From Anaerobacillus alkalidiazotrophicus (GTDB taxonomy: Bacteria; Bacillota; Bacilli; Bacillales_H; Anaerobacillaceae), in the NCBI RefSeq assembly GCF_001866055.1, contig NZ_MLQS01000017.1:378899-442898 (forward strand): a DNA stretch of 64,000 nucleotides. The letters are read 5' to 3'. Numbering within the stretch: the stretch's first letter is position 1; each line of letters opens with the position of its first letter. Shown here piece by piece: positions 8,576 through 17,906 of the stretch. The position numbers were made by a program, and so were the translations under genes. The notes under the pieces are model-generated. The model was not told the DNA's origin. It worked only from the letters and a program-made list of their open reading frames with translations, and did no database searches.

Positions 8576-10345
8576 ATGGAAAAGCTTAAGAAGAAATTAG
8601 AGATCTTACCAGATCAGCCAGGTTGTTATTTGATGAAGGACTCAAAAGGTACGGTCATTTATGTTGGTAAAGCGAAAATATTAAAAAATAGGGTGAGATC
8701 CTACTTTTCGGGTTCTCATAATGGCAAAACCCAGCTTTTAGTCAGTGAAATTGATGACTTTGAATATATCATTACTTCCTCTAATCTTGAGGCATTAATT
8801 TTAGAATTAAATTTAATTAAAAAGTACGATCCAAAATACAATGTTATGTTAAGAGATGACAAAAGTTATCCTTATCTAAAAATTACTGCTGATGAACACC
8901 CTAGACTCATCACTACAAGAAAGGTAAAAAAGGATAAGGGGAAGTATTTTGGACCATATCCAAATGCAGGCTCTGCAAATGAGACAAAAAAACTACTAGA
9001 TCGTCTTTATCCGTTACGAAAATGTACAACTATACCAGAACGTGTCTGTCTTTATTTTCATATTAATCAATGCTTGGGTCCATGTATTCAAGAAGTTAGT
9101 AGTATTACAAATAAAGAAATGGTAGAGGAAATAACGCGTTTTTTAAATGGCGGTCATACGACGATAAAAAAAGAACTAATTTCGAAGATGGAAGCCGCAG
9201 CTGAAAATCTTGAGTTTGAACGAGCAAAGGAATATCGTGATCAAATCCAACATATAGAAGCAGTCATGGAAAAACAAAAGATAACAATTACCGATGAAAT
9301 TGACCGAGACGTATTTGGTTTTTATTACGATAAAGGCTGGATGTGTGTACAAGTATTTTTTATTCGACAGGGTAAGCTAATCGAACGGGATGTATCTATT
9401 TTTCCAGTTCTCCAAGAACCAGATGAAGAGTTTCTAACGTTTTTAGGACAATTTTATAGTCAAAAGGAACATATAAAGCCAAAGGAAATCTTTCTTCCAA
9501 ATTCAATAGATAAAGACCTAACAAGTGAATTTCTACAAGTGCGAACAGTTCATCCGCAACGTGGTCAGAAAAAGGAATTAGTAGAATTAGCGATACAAAA
9601 CGCTACAGCTGCTTTAAAGGAAAAGTTTGATTTAATCGAAAGAGACGAATCAAAAACAATTAAAGCTATCGAGAATTTAGGTTTTGCACTAAAAATCCCA
9701 ACCCCAAAAGTTATTGAAGCTTTTGATAACTCGAACATTCAAGGTGTAGATCCAGTTTCAGCGATGGTTAGTTTTGTTGATGGGAAACCTAACAGGAAAG
9801 GTTATCGTAAGTATAAAGTTCGTACTGTTCAAGGGCCTGATGATTATGAATCTATGCGCGAAGTAATTCGAAGGCGATATATTAGACAGTTAAAAGAAAA
9901 CTTACCGTTACCTGACTTAATCGTTATAGATGGGGGGAAAGGGCAAATTTCTGCCGCGCAGAGTGTTGTTCAAGATGAACTAGGCCTTACAATACCAGTA
10001 TGTGGCTTAGCTAAAGATGAAAAACACCGTACATCGCAATTATTAAAGGGTGATCCGCCTGTGGTTGTACCGTTAAAGCGAGATAGTCAGGAATTCTATT
10101 TATTACAAAGAATTCAAGATGAAGTTCACCGCTTTGCAATTACTTTTCACCGACAAATTCGTAGTAAGAGTCTCTTCTCTTCTGTGTTAGATGAAATAGA
10201 AGGAGTTGGTGAAAAACGCAAACGACTCCTATTAAAACATTTCGGCTCTGTAAAAAAGATGAAAGAAGCTAGTTTAGAAGACTTTCGTCAGATTGGAATA
10301 CCGGAAAAGGTAGCTCTAGGATTAATGGAAAAACTGAAAGGGTAG
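8576..10345 (+). CDS. uvrC: Excinuclease ABC subunit C
   Basis: UvrC makes the two incisions around a UvrAB-marked DNA lesion. The 589-residue product starts with the GIY-YIG nuclease domain ([19 protein letters not shown]), followed by a Cys-rich segment ([17 protein letters not shown]), a UVR domain with [12 protein letters not shown] near 210, the RNase H-like 5' nuclease domain with [10 protein letters not shown] and VIDGGKGQ, and C-terminal helix-hairpin-helix motifs ([15 protein letters not shown]). The frame extends to GTG at 8561, but ATG at 8576 matches the family N-terminus and has GGTGA 9 nt upstream. It is followed by repeat R1a, not by a clear terminator. Confidence 0.96.
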   Translation: MEKLKKKLEILPDQPGCYLMKDSKGTVIYVGKAKILKNRVRSYFSGSHNGKTQLLVSEIDDFEYIITSSNLEALILELNLIKKYDPKYNVMLRDDKSYPYLKITADEHPRLITTRKVKKDKGKYFGPYPNAGSANETKKLLDRLYPLRKCTTIPERVCLYFHINQCLGPCIQEVSSITNKEMVEEITRFLNGGHTTIKKELISKMEAAAENLEFERAKEYRDQIQHIEAVMEKQKITITDEIDRDVFGFYYDKGWMCVQVFFIRQGKLIERDVSIFPVLQEPDEEFLTFLGQFYSQKEHIKPKEIFLPNSIDKDLTSEFLQVRTVHPQRGQKKELVELAIQNATAALKEKFDLIERDESKTIKAIENLGFALKIPTPKVIEAFDNSNIQGVDPVSAMVSFVDGKPNRKGYRKYKVRTVQGPDDYESMREVIRRRYIRQLKENLPLPDLIVIDGGKGQISAAQSVVQDELGLTIPVCGLAKDEKHRTSQLLKGDPPVVVPLKRDSQEFYLLQRIQDEVHRFAITFHRQIRSKSLFSSVLDEIEGVGEKRKRLLLKHFGSVKKMKEASLEDFRQIGIPEKVALGLMEKLKG

Positions 10346-10365
10346 AGGCAGAAAAAGGAGTTTGT

Positions 10366-10496
10366 AATCAAACTGATTTGAACTTAAGTCATAGACCCCC
10401 ACCTCTAAGCGTAGCGTAGGTGGGAACTTCCATTCAGGTGGAGTTGAGACTCCATCTGAATTTCCGATGTTCTAGCGAAGCTAGAACGAGTTCTCT
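10366..10496 (+). repeat. R1 dispersed repeat, copy R1a
   Basis: This 131-bp element is nearly identical to copies at 52,030 and 55,079. It has three strong hairpins: CCCACCT/AGGTGGG around a GCGTAGCG loop, ATTCAGGTGGAGT/ACTCCATCTGAAT, and GTTCTAGC/GCTAGAAC. A small TCAAA/TTTGA hairpin lies at the left edge. It differs from the others by a 2-nt deletion (AAGTCAT for AAGGGTCAT). It sits between uvrC and the lysC leader, in the place where a uvrC terminator would be expected. Confidence 0.92.
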
Positions 10497-10508
10497 CTAA
10501 CCTAGTAT

Positions 10509-10537
10509 TTTACATTCTAATAGTATTCTGTTACAAT
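10509..10537 (+). promoter_or_regulatory. Sigma-A promoter for the lysC leader
   Basis: TTTACA, a 17-bp spacer and TACAAT with an extended TG. The predicted start near 10,544 lies just before the lysine riboswitch. Confidence 0.7.
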
Positions 10538-10564
10538 ATTTATTAATTGAATATCCAATACTTC

Positions 10565-10770
10565 AAAAATGAAGTGGTGGTAGAGGCGCAAAAACCATTA
10601 GTATGTTATAGGAGGGCGATGAGGTCCGGTGATTATAGCTGAAAGGGGAATTTGCCGAAGTATAATCAGTAACTCACTACTATTATACTGGACCTACATT
10701 GAATAAATGTAGAGCTGTCACACAATCGATCCCAATGGTTGTGTGGAGAACTATCTCACGTGAAAGGGAA
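10565..10770 (+). ncRNA. Lysine riboswitch (L-box)
   Basis: The leader carries the L-box signatures in order: GGTAGAGGCGCAA, TTAGTA, GAAAGGGGAATTTGCCGAAG, a paired arm GAGGTCC/GGACCT, a long stem TACATT/AATGTA, GAGCTGTCAC and CACGTGAAAGGG. Lysine binding is known to favour the downstream terminator and so lower aspartokinase expression. The edges are approximate. Confidence 0.93.
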
Positions 10771-10806
10771 CAATAATAGTTTCTTTTTGTTTTGACTACA
10801 TTTGTT

Positions 10807-10846
10807 AAAGCATCAGTGAGGAGTCTTCCTTACTGATGCTTTTTGT
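10807..10846 (+). terminator. Riboswitch-controlled terminator before lysC
   Basis: AAAGCATCAGT and ACTGATGCTTT form a stem capped by AGGA/TCCT pairing, followed by TTTTTG. It lies between the L-box aptamer and lysC and is the expected expression platform. Confidence 0.88.
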
Positions 10847-10934
10847 TTATTATCGTATGTAGGACGGGATTTTCACGAATGAATTACAGGGATAGAATTT
10901 TTGGGAAACTAAAATTTGAAAGGATGGTAGTCAA

Positions 10935-12167
10935 ATGGCTTTAGTTGTTCAAAAGTTCGGTGGAACATCAGTTGGTAATATCGAACGAATTAAAAATGTA
11001 GCAAACAGAGTGATTAATACTGTTGAAAATGGTGACCAAGTTGTTGTGGTTGTTTCAGCAATGGGAAAATCTACAGACGAATTAGTTGCATTAGCAAAAG
11101 GAGTTACTGAAAAGCCGAGTAAGCGTGAGATGGACATGCTACTTTCTACAGGTGAACAAGTAACTATATCGATTTTAGCAATGGCACTTCAAGAAAGAGG
11201 TTATGATACAGTATCGCTAACGGGGTGGCAAGCAGGAATAATAACGGAAGCTTGCCATAGCAATGCTCGAATTGTTAATTTTGAAAAAGAAAAAATAACG
11301 AATTATTTGACCACAGGAAAAATTGTTATTGTCGCAGGGTTTCAAGGGGTAACAGAAAGTGGAGAGATTACCACATTAGGAAGAGGAGGTTCCGATACGA
11401 CAGCCGTAGCTTTAGCTGCAGGTTTAAAGGCGGACCGATGTGATATCTTTACAGATGTTACAGGTGTGTTTACAACTGACCCTAGAGTGGTGAAAGAGGC
11501 TAGAAAGTTAAGTTCAATTTCTTACGATGAAATGTTGGAATTAGCAAATTTAGGTGCTGGGGTTTTACACCCTCGTGCGGTTGAATTTGCGAAAAATTTC
11601 CAAGTGAAGTTAACAGTTCGTTCTAGTATGGTTGAGGAAGAAGGAACAATGATAGAGGAGGAAGCGTCAGTGGAAGAAAATCTAGTTGTAAGAGGGTTAG
11701 CTTTTGAAAGTAATGTAACAAAAATTTCAGTGTGTGGGATGCCTAATAATATTTCAGGGCTATCAAATCTATTTACTACGCTAGCAGCAAACAATATTAA
11801 CGTTGATATTATTATTCAAAATGTGATTGATAGTGAGAATACCAATATTTCTTTTTCAATTAACTCTGAAAAGTTAACTGAAACTCTTGAGGTTTTAGAA
11901 GGAAATCGCTCAGTTCTTTTATATGAGGAAATCCAACATGAAACAGGGCTGGCAAAAGTTTCAATTGTTGGCTCTGGAATGATTTCAAACCCTGGGGTAG
12001 CCGGAATTATGTTTAAGTCTCTTTCTGATGTAGGAATCTTAATAAAGATGGTTAGTACGTCTGAGATTAAAGTTTCAACAGTTATTGATCAAAATGAAAT
12101 GGTTAAGGCGGTAGAAACGCTACATAAAGAATTTAAGTTAGACGAAATAAAAGTTCTTCAAAGATAA
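10935..12167 (+). CDS. lysC: Aspartokinase, lysine-sensitive (alpha subunit; beta made from an internal start)
   Basis: Aspartokinase phosphorylates aspartate, the first step to lysine, methionine and threonine, and to diaminopimelate for the wall and for dipicolinate. The 410-residue product has the kinase motif KFGGTS at residues 8-13, the GRGGSD loop and two C-terminal ACT domains. The start is ATG with AAAGGATGG upstream. In-frame GTG codon 246 (11,670) has its own GAGGAGGAA ribosome site, matching the internal beta-subunit start of B. subtilis aspartokinase II. An L-box riboswitch controls the gene. Its own terminator follows. Confidence 0.96.
   Translation: MALVVQKFGGTSVGNIERIKNVANRVINTVENGDQVVVVVSAMGKSTDELVALAKGVTEKPSKREMDMLLSTGEQVTISILAMALQERGYDTVSLTGWQAGIITEACHSNARIVNFEKEKITNYLTTGKIVIVAGFQGVTESGEITTLGRGGSDTTAVALAAGLKADRCDIFTDVTGVFTTDPRVVKEARKLSSISYDEMLELANLGAGVLHPRAVEFAKNFQVKLTVRSSMVEEEGTMIEEEASVEENLVVRGLAFESNVTKISVCGMPNNISGLSNLFTTLAANNINVDIIIQNVIDSENTNISFSINSEKLTETLEVLEGNRSVLLYEEIQHETGLAKVSIVGSGMISNPGVAGIMFKSLSDVGILIKMVSTSEIKVSTVIDQNEMVKAVETLHKEFKLDEIKVLQR
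11654..11672 (+). promoter_or_regulatory. Internal ribosome site and GTG start for the aspartokinase beta subunit
   Basis: AGAGGAGGA at 11,654-11,662 is followed after 7 nt by an in-frame GTG at 11,670, codon 246 of lysC. Translation from here would give a 165-residue polypeptide made only of the two ACT regulatory domains. B. subtilis aspartokinase II makes such a beta subunit from codon 246. Here the start codon is GTG. Confidence 0.75.
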
Positions 12168-12180
12168 AGTGAAAAAAGAC

Positions 12181-12222
12181 AAAAAAGAGTTAACCAATTG
12201 ATTATGGTTCAACTCTTTTTTA
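12181..12222 (+). terminator. Terminator after lysC
   Basis: AAAAAAGAGTTAACC pairs with GGTTCAACTCTTTTTT. The A-rich and T-rich flanks suggest it may also serve the convergent yslB gene. Confidence 0.88.
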
Positions 12223-12265
12223 CATGGTAGAAAACCATAAAGTTATTTCCTTTTTTAGTTGTTTA

Positions 12266-12715
12266 CTATGTTGTAACACGGTCTTCTAGATCCCATTTAA
12301 CATGAAAAACAACTTTTTTTAACTTTCCTATTTTAGAAACCTCGTTTGCTTCAGTAATAAATCCTTGTATGTTTTGGATTTGTTCTGCTATAAAACCAGC
12401 TTCTAAAGGAGCAGAAAACGATTTTTTTTGATCAAATAGAAATGAAGTTAATTCAAACATTGCTTCTGTCTTCTTTTCCTTCACTAATACTAGGTTGCCC
12501 CAACCCGCTTTATCAAAAAAAGCGATCAGTTCGTCAATTGAAGAAAGTGGATATTTTCTAGCTAATGATTTTCCTGCCCAATATAAAATAACATTATGGT
12601 CTTTTCCTAATAGGTCGGGAAGTACTTCCTCTCTTAAGAGTTCATAGCCAAACAATGGTATTTGTAACTCTTCGGTGTGTTCAGTTAAATTTCTCTCTTT
12701 ATGTTTAAAAATCAT
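12266..12715 (-). CDS. yslB: DUF2507 family protein (YslB-like)
   Basis: The 149-residue protein belongs by length, sequence and position to YslB (DUF2507), a soluble family of unknown function with a V4R-like fold. Visible features are IPLFGYELLREEVLPDLLG near the N-terminus and ILYWAGKSLAR near 45-55. The start is ATG with GGGGGA upstream on the minus strand. It converges on lysC, with the shared terminator region between them. The position between lysC and sdhC matches B. subtilis, except that a potassium channel gene has been added here. Confidence 0.82.
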   Translation of the reverse strand: MIFKHKERNLTEHTEELQIPLFGYELLREEVLPDLLGKDHNVILYWAGKSLARKYPLSSIDELIAFFDKAGWGNLVLVKEKKTEAMFELTSFLFDQKKSFSAPLEAGFIAEQIQNIQGFITEANEVSKIGKLKKVVFHVKWDLEDRVTT

Positions 12716-12842
12716 TTTTTTCCCCCACTTTTTTTGCCGTACATTCAGTTATTATTATATCTCTTTTCCTTTAGAATGTACTATATAAACTTGTGCAAAA
12801 TATGGTATACTAAACCCCGAGTGGATTCGGAGGTATGTAGTT

Positions 12843-14192
12843 ATGAATTTTTCAAAGGGGAAATTTCTAACCCCATTCAGAATTATTATTATTTCATATA
12901 TAATAGCAATGTTTTTATTTAGCTTGTTATTATATTTGCCGATTTCACACCTTCCTGGTGTCTCAGTTACTTACTCTGAAGCATTGTTTACCTCAGTTAG
13001 TGCAGTTAGTGTGACGGGGCTAACAGTTGTAAATGTTTCAGAGACATTTAGTTATATAGGAATTATCTTTTTAGCCATTGCCATCCAGTTGGGTGGAATT
13101 GGTATTATGACCCTTGGGACGTTTGTGTGGATGTTATTTGGTAGGAAGATCATTTTGTCACAACGAATGCTGATTATGGTTGACCAAAATCAAAATACAT
13201 TTTCTGGCTTAGTAAATTTAATGCGCGGTATTTTGTTTGTTGCATTAATTATTGAGCTAATTGGAGCTTTAATATTAGGTACATACTTTTTAAATTACTT
13301 TGATACGGTTGGAGAAGCATATTATCAAGGCGCTTTTGCATCTTTAAGTGCATTCACAAATGCCGGGTTTGACGTGACTGGAGAATCATTAATTCCTTTT
13401 GCTAATGATTATTTTGTACAACTAATTGTTGTCTTATTGATCTTTGCTGGTGCAATTGGTTTTCCGGTATTAATGGAATTGAAGCAATACTTTTCAAAAG
13501 CTCACCCGAATTTTAAATTTAGCTTATTTACAAAGATTACCACAACCACTTATTTCATTGTTTTTGTTTTTGGTTTTGTATCAATTTGGTTGTTGGAAAT
13601 GGGCCACTATTATGTGGAGCTTGAATGGCATCAACAACTATTTTATTCGTTATTTAATTCAGCTACAGCAAGAAGCGGTGGGCTAGCAACAATGGATGTC
13701 TCGCAACTTAGCTTAGCAACATTATTACTGTTGTCAGGTTTGATGATTATAGGTGCAAGCCCATCGAGTGTGGGTGGTGGGATTCGTACGACAACTTTAG
13801 CAGTTATGTTTTTAACCATTCGTAGTTTTGCATTAGGGAAAACGGATGTCAAAGTATTTGGTCGGGAGATACATCAAGAAGATCGACAAAAATCATTCAT
13901 AGTATTATCTGTTTTTCTCGTTATGTTATTTTTAGCGATTATTTTAATTGCAGCTTTTGAAAATAGTAGTGAAATAGCTTTGATGGCAATCATATTTGAA
14001 GCAAGTTCTGCTTTTGGAACTTGTGGATTATCTATGGGGATTACGCCAGATTTAACTTTGCCAAGTCAAATGATATTAATGGTTTTGATGTTTATTGGAC
14101 GTGTAGGACTCATTGCTTTTCTTTTCTCAATTCGTAAAAAGGAAACGAAAAGTTATTATAAGTATCCTACCGAACGAATTATCATAGGGTAA
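12843..14192 (+). CDS. Ktr/Trk-type potassium uptake membrane subunit
   Basis: This 449-residue channel-like protein is of the TrkH/KtrB family. The four pore loops each carry a filter glycine: SVTGLT near residue 58, TNAGFD near 175, RSGGLA near 280 and GTCGLS near 398. Hydrophobic helices fill the rest, as expected for four M1-P-M2 repeats. The start is ATG with GGAGG 9 nt upstream. Such proteins need a cytoplasmic RCK subunit (KtrA/KtrC), which is not in this window. No c-di-AMP riboswitch, known before some ktr genes, is visible. Whether it is KtrB or KtrD cannot be decided here. Confidence 0.9.
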   Translation: MNFSKGKFLTPFRIIIISYIIAMFLFSLLLYLPISHLPGVSVTYSEALFTSVSAVSVTGLTVVNVSETFSYIGIIFLAIAIQLGGIGIMTLGTFVWMLFGRKIILSQRMLIMVDQNQNTFSGLVNLMRGILFVALIIELIGALILGTYFLNYFDTVGEAYYQGAFASLSAFTNAGFDVTGESLIPFANDYFVQLIVVLLIFAGAIGFPVLMELKQYFSKAHPNFKFSLFTKITTTTYFIVFVFGFVSIWLLEMGHYYVELEWHQQLFYSLFNSATARSGGLATMDVSQLSLATLLLLSGLMIIGASPSSVGGGIRTTTLAVMFLTIRSFALGKTDVKVFGREIHQEDRQKSFIVLSVFLVMLFLAIILIAAFENSSEIALMAIIFEASSAFGTCGLSMGITPDLTLPSQMILMVLMFIGRVGLIAFLFSIRKKETKSYYKYPTERIIIG

Positions 14193-14193
14193 T

Positions 14194-14234
14194 AAATGGC
14201 TCATTGAAAGTATATACTTCAATGAGCCATTTTG
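14194..14234 (+). terminator. Terminator after the potassium channel gene
   Basis: AAATGGCTCATTGAA and TTCAATGAGCCATTT form a perfect 15-bp stem. The T-rich tail is short, with a second T-run (TTTTTTTG) 10 nt further on. Confidence 0.85.
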
Positions 14235-14277
14235 CATTATTTTTTTGTTTCATTAGTATTAACTTGTATTCGCTTTC

Positions 14278-14307
14278 TTGACGCTGAATATATATAGACG
14301 TTAAAAT
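14278..14307 (+). promoter_or_regulatory. Candidate promoter for sdhCAB
   Basis: TTGACG, an 18-bp spacer and TAAAAT, in the 310-bp gap before sdhC. An imperfect palindrome, TGCAAACCAAAGGTTTCA (14,340-14,357), lies just downstream and could be an operator. It resembles no site I can name with confidence. The rest of the gap shows nothing else. Confidence 0.4.
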
Positions 14308-14546
14308 GAAATTGTCATAATATTTTCAAAAAATGCAGTTGCAAACCAAAGGTTTCATAAATAAGGTTTTCAATAACTAAGATTTGTACATAATTTAAAG
14401 GGTCTCTAAGGTATTTTTATAGAAAAGTTATATAAATAGAGGAAATCATTCAAAGTTAATGAATAAATATTGGTAGTAGGACTTTACCAAAATAGAATTA
14501 TCCGATGAATAAACCTACTAAAAAACAATGGACAGGAGGAAAACGT

Positions 14547-15155
14547 ATGGTTGGAAATCGAGAATTTTTATATCGTAAGTTACATTCTTTATTAGGTGTT
14601 ATACCAGTGGGAATTTTTTTAATTGTTCATTTAATGGTTAATTATACTGCAGTCCATGGTGCTGAGAGTTACAATGCGGCAACTCATTTTATGGAGAATC
14701 TCCCATTCAGGTACTTATTAGAAATCTTTTTCATATTTTTACCTTTACTATTCCATGCTGTGTATGGTCTATTTATTGCTTTTCAAGCAAAGCATAACAC
14801 AAATACGTATGGTTACTTTCGAAACTGGATGTTTAGATTACAACGTACCACTGGAGTAATTACAGTAATTTTTTTAGCTTGGCATGTTTGGGAAACAAGA
14901 GTTGCTGCTGCTTTAGGAACGCCTGTTGACTTTGATATGATGGCCAATATCGTCGCTAATCCGTTTATCTTAACGTTTTATATTGTAGGAATAGTAGCGG
15001 CAACGTTTCACTTTGCTAACGGACTATGGTCGTTTTTCGTCACATGGGGAATCACCATTACTCAAAGGTCACAGCAAATTTCAACCTATGTAACGCTTGG
15101 TGTTTTCGTGGCGTTAACGTTTGTTGGTATTCGTGCAATCTTAGCATTTATCTAG
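14547..15155 (+). CDS. sdhC: Succinate dehydrogenase cytochrome b-558 subunit
   Basis: SdhC anchors succinate dehydrogenase in the membrane and carries the haem b that passes electrons to menaquinone. The 202-residue product has five membrane spans with the histidines seen in the Bacillus di-haem protein (RKLHSLLG, LIVHLM, LFHAVYG, LAWHVWETR, TFHFANG). The frame opens 14 codons earlier, but ATG at 14,547 sits 7 nt after AGGAGG and gives the family start MVGNREFLYRKLHSLLG. It is the first gene of sdhCAB. Confidence 0.96.
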   Translation: MVGNREFLYRKLHSLLGVIPVGIFLIVHLMVNYTAVHGAESYNAATHFMENLPFRYLLEIFFIFLPLLFHAVYGLFIAFQAKHNTNTYGYFRNWMFRLQRTTGVITVIFLAWHVWETRVAAALGTPVDFDMMANIVANPFILTFYIVGIVAATFHFANGLWSFFVTWGITITQRSQQISTYVTLGVFVALTFVGIRAILAFI

Positions 15156-15179
15156 CAAAATATGGAGGAGTGATCTCAT

Positions 15180-16949
15180 ATGAGTAAAGGAAAAATTGTG
15201 ATAGTTGGTGGTGGTCTAGCAGGATTAATGGCCGCAGTAAAATCAGCAGAAGCAGGAGTTAAAGTAGATTTATTTTCAGTTGTTCCCGTAAAACGTTCTC
15301 ACTCTGTTTGTGCCCAAGGTGGTATAAACGGGGCTGTAAATACAAAAGGTGAGGGAGATTCACCAGCTGAACATTTTGATGATACTATTTATGGTGGTGA
15401 CTTTTTAGCAAATCAACCACCAGTTAAGGCAATGTGTGAAGCTGCACCTGGTATTATTCATTTATTTGACCGCATGGGTGTGATGTTTAACCGTACATCT
15501 GAAGGATTACTAGATTTTCGTCGCTTTGGTGGTACTCAATATCATCGAACAGCTTTTGCTGGAGCCACTACAGGTCAGCAATTATTATATGCGATGGATG
15601 AGCAAGTGCGAAGGTTTGAAACAAAAGGTCTCGTTAATAAGTTTGAAGGCTGGGAATTTTTATCAGCAATAATTGATGATGATGGTATATGTCGTGGAAT
15701 TGTTGCTCAAAATCTAAATTCTTCAAAAGTTGAATACTTCAAAGGTGATGCAGTAATTATTGCTACAGGTGGTCCAGGGATAGTATTCGGTAAATCAACT
15801 AATTCAATGATAAATACAGGTTTTGCTGCTGCTAAATTATATGAGCAAGGTGTATATTATGCGAATGGTGAGTTTATCCAAATTCATCCTACAGCTATTC
15901 CGGGAGACGATAAACTTCGCCTAATGAGTGAGTCAGCTCGTGGAGAAGGTGGACGTGTATGGACATATAAAGATGGAAAGCCTTGGTACTTTTTAGAAGA
16001 AAAATATCCTGCGTATGGAAACTTAGTACCTCGTGATATTGCTACACGAGAAATTTTTGATGTGTGCGTGAATCAGAAGTTAGGAATTAATGGAGAAAAC
16101 ATGGTCTATCTCGATCTTTCACATAAAGATCCTAAAGAATTGGATATTAAACTTGGTGGTATTATGGAAATCTATGAAAAATTCATGGGAGATGATCCTC
16201 GTAAGGTACCAATGAAAATTTTTCCTGGAGTTCATTACTCTATGGGAGGAATATGGGTAGATTATAATCAAATGACAAACATTCCTGGTTTATTTGCTGC
16301 CGGGGAAGTAGATTACTCACAACACGGTGCCAACCGTCTGGGAGCAAATTCGTTACTTTCTGCCATATTCGGTGGGATGGTAGCAGGCCCTAAAGCTGTT
16401 GAATATATAAATGGACTCGAAAAGTCTGTTGAAGATATTTCTACAGCATTATATGACCGTTACTTAAAAGAGGAAGAAAGTAAATTCGATTCACTGTTAA
16501 AAATGGATGGGAAAGAAAATGCATTCCAACTTCATCAAGAACTTGGTGCTAGTATGACGGAAAATGTGACGGTAGTTCGTGAAAACAAACGTCTATTAAA
16601 AACGGATGAGAAGATATTAGAGTTAATTGAGCGCTATAAAAATATAAATATTTCAGATACAACAAAATGGAGTAATCAAGGTGTAGCCTTTACACGTCAA
16701 CTTGAAGGAATGTTAAATTTAGCAAGAGTAATCACAATAGGTGCTTATAACCGTAACGAAAGTAGGGGGGCACATTACAAGCCAGAATTTCCAGACCGTA
16801 ATGATGAAGAATGGTTAAAGACAACAAAGGCAAAATATAATGCTCAATTGAATGGTCCAGAGTTTGAATATGAAGAAGTAGATGTTTCATTAATCAAACC
16901 GCGAAAGCGCGACTACACCACTAAAAAGAAAGTGAGTGAAAAGGCATGA
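15180..16949 (+). CDS. sdhA: Succinate dehydrogenase flavoprotein subunit
   Basis: SdhA oxidises succinate to fumarate on covalent FAD. The 589-residue product has the dinucleotide motif GGGLAGL near the N-terminus and the histidine of RSHSVCAQGG, where FAD attaches. The substrate-binding HPTAIPG and RGEGG motifs follow, then the C-terminal FAD domain GEVDYSQHGANRLGANSL. This is the normal length. ATG overlaps the end of a GGAGGAG ribosome region 25 nt after sdhC. The last four bases overlap sdhB (ATGA), which indicates tight translational coupling. Confidence 0.97.
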   Translation: MSKGKIVIVGGGLAGLMAAVKSAEAGVKVDLFSVVPVKRSHSVCAQGGINGAVNTKGEGDSPAEHFDDTIYGGDFLANQPPVKAMCEAAPGIIHLFDRMGVMFNRTSEGLLDFRRFGGTQYHRTAFAGATTGQQLLYAMDEQVRRFETKGLVNKFEGWEFLSAIIDDDGICRGIVAQNLNSSKVEYFKGDAVIIATGGPGIVFGKSTNSMINTGFAAAKLYEQGVYYANGEFIQIHPTAIPGDDKLRLMSESARGEGGRVWTYKDGKPWYFLEEKYPAYGNLVPRDIATREIFDVCVNQKLGINGENMVYLDLSHKDPKELDIKLGGIMEIYEKFMGDDPRKVPMKIFPGVHYSMGGIWVDYNQMTNIPGLFAAGEVDYSQHGANRLGANSLLSAIFGGMVAGPKAVEYINGLEKSVEDISTALYDRYLKEEESKFDSLLKMDGKENAFQLHQELGASMTENVTVVRENKRLLKTDEKILELIERYKNINISDTTKWSNQGVAFTRQLEGMLNLARVITIGAYNRNESRGAHYKPEFPDRNDEEWLKTTKAKYNAQLNGPEFEYEEVDVSLIKPRKRDYTTKKKVSEKA

Positions 16950-17707
16950 GTCAAAAAACCATTCGATTTATCATTACCAGACAAGCGGATCCCGAATCTA
17001 CGCCTTTCAAAGACGAATTTGTAATACCGTATCGTGAAAATATGAATGTCATCTCAGCTTTAATGGAAATGCGTAGAAATCCAATAAATGCATCCGGTAA
17101 AAAAACAACTCCTATCACGTGGGATATGAGTTGCTTAGAAGAAGTATGTGGAGCCTGTTCGATGACTATTAATGGGAAACCAAGGCAATCCTGTACTGCT
17201 CTTATTGATCAACTTGAGCAACCGATTCGGTTAGAACCGATGCGTACGTTTCCGGTCATTCGTGATTTATTAGTAGATCGCACGAAAATGTTTGAATCTT
17301 TAAAGAAAGTAAAGGCGTGGATTCCTATCGATGGGACATTTGATTTAGGGCCAGGTCCAAGAATGGCAGAAGGTAAACGTCAATGGGCATACGAATTGTC
17401 TAAGTGCATGACATGTGGAGTTTGCTTAGAGGCATGTCCTAATGTTAATAGTAAATCTCCTTTTATTGGTCCGGCGCCATTGTCTCAGGTTCGTCTTTTT
17501 AACGCTCATCCAACAGGCGCAATGAATAAAGCGGAACGACTTGAAGCAATAATGGATGATGGTGGTTTATCAAATTGTGGTAATTCTCAAAACTGTGTTC
17601 AAGCATGTCCTAAAGGAATTCCTTTAACGACATCTATTGCGGCTCTAAACCGTGACACAACAATACAATCTTTTAAAAACTTCTTTGGTAGTGATAATAA
17701 TTATTAA
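16946..17707 (+). CDS. sdhB: Succinate dehydrogenase iron-sulfur subunit
   Basis: SdhB carries electrons from SdhA to SdhC through three Fe-S clusters. The [2Fe-2S] ligands are in CLEEVCGACS with a further Cys in RQSC, and the ferredoxin-like C-terminal half has CMTCGVCLEACP and CGNSQNCVQACPKGIP. The length is 253 residues, as in Bacillus. The start overlaps sdhA by 4 nt. Downstream there is only a weak GTGCCC/GGGCAC long-loop pairing and no clear terminator. The B. subtilis neighbour ysmA is absent. Confidence 0.97.
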   Translation: MSQKTIRFIITRQADPESTPFKDEFVIPYRENMNVISALMEMRRNPINASGKKTTPITWDMSCLEEVCGACSMTINGKPRQSCTALIDQLEQPIRLEPMRTFPVIRDLLVDRTKMFESLKKVKAWIPIDGTFDLGPGPRMAEGKRQWAYELSKCMTCGVCLEACPNVNSKSPFIGPAPLSQVRLFNAHPTGAMNKAERLEAIMDDGGLSNCGNSQNCVQACPKGIPLTTSIAALNRDTTIQSFKNFFGSDNNY

Positions 17708-17818
17708 TAGAATGTGCCCCTTTATCGCTAAAGTAATCTAAGGATCAAAAAGATAAAAATGGGCACGGAATTTATAAAAAAAGACGAAACTTCTTTCACA
17801 TCTTCTCATAAATAAGTC

Positions 17819-17846
17819 ACATGGGAACATCCCCTTACATAGGATA
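17819..17846 (+). promoter_or_regulatory. Sigma-K promoter for gerE
   Basis: AC at 17,819, a 17-bp spacer and CATAGGATA match the sigma-K consensus AC-N16/17-CATANNNTA exactly. gerE is transcribed by sigma-K in the mother cell of B. subtilis. Confidence 0.75.
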
Positions 17847-17906
17847 TCGTAGCTAAATATTAAAATATCCTATTCACTGCAGCCCGTGCAAGAGAGGGTG
17901 AATTAA

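Noticed and set aside
10366..10496. R1 as a CRISPR repeat or as a simple terminator
   Set aside because: The copies are far apart with no spacers, and no T-run follows the hairpins.
12843..14192. A c-di-AMP (ydaO) riboswitch before the potassium channel gene
   Set aside because: The gap to yslB is only 127 nt and none of the conserved ydaO motifs is present.
17711..17765. A terminator after sdhB
   Set aside because: GTGCCC and GGGCAC are separated by a loop of about 40 nt with no T-run, so the pairing is too weak to call.
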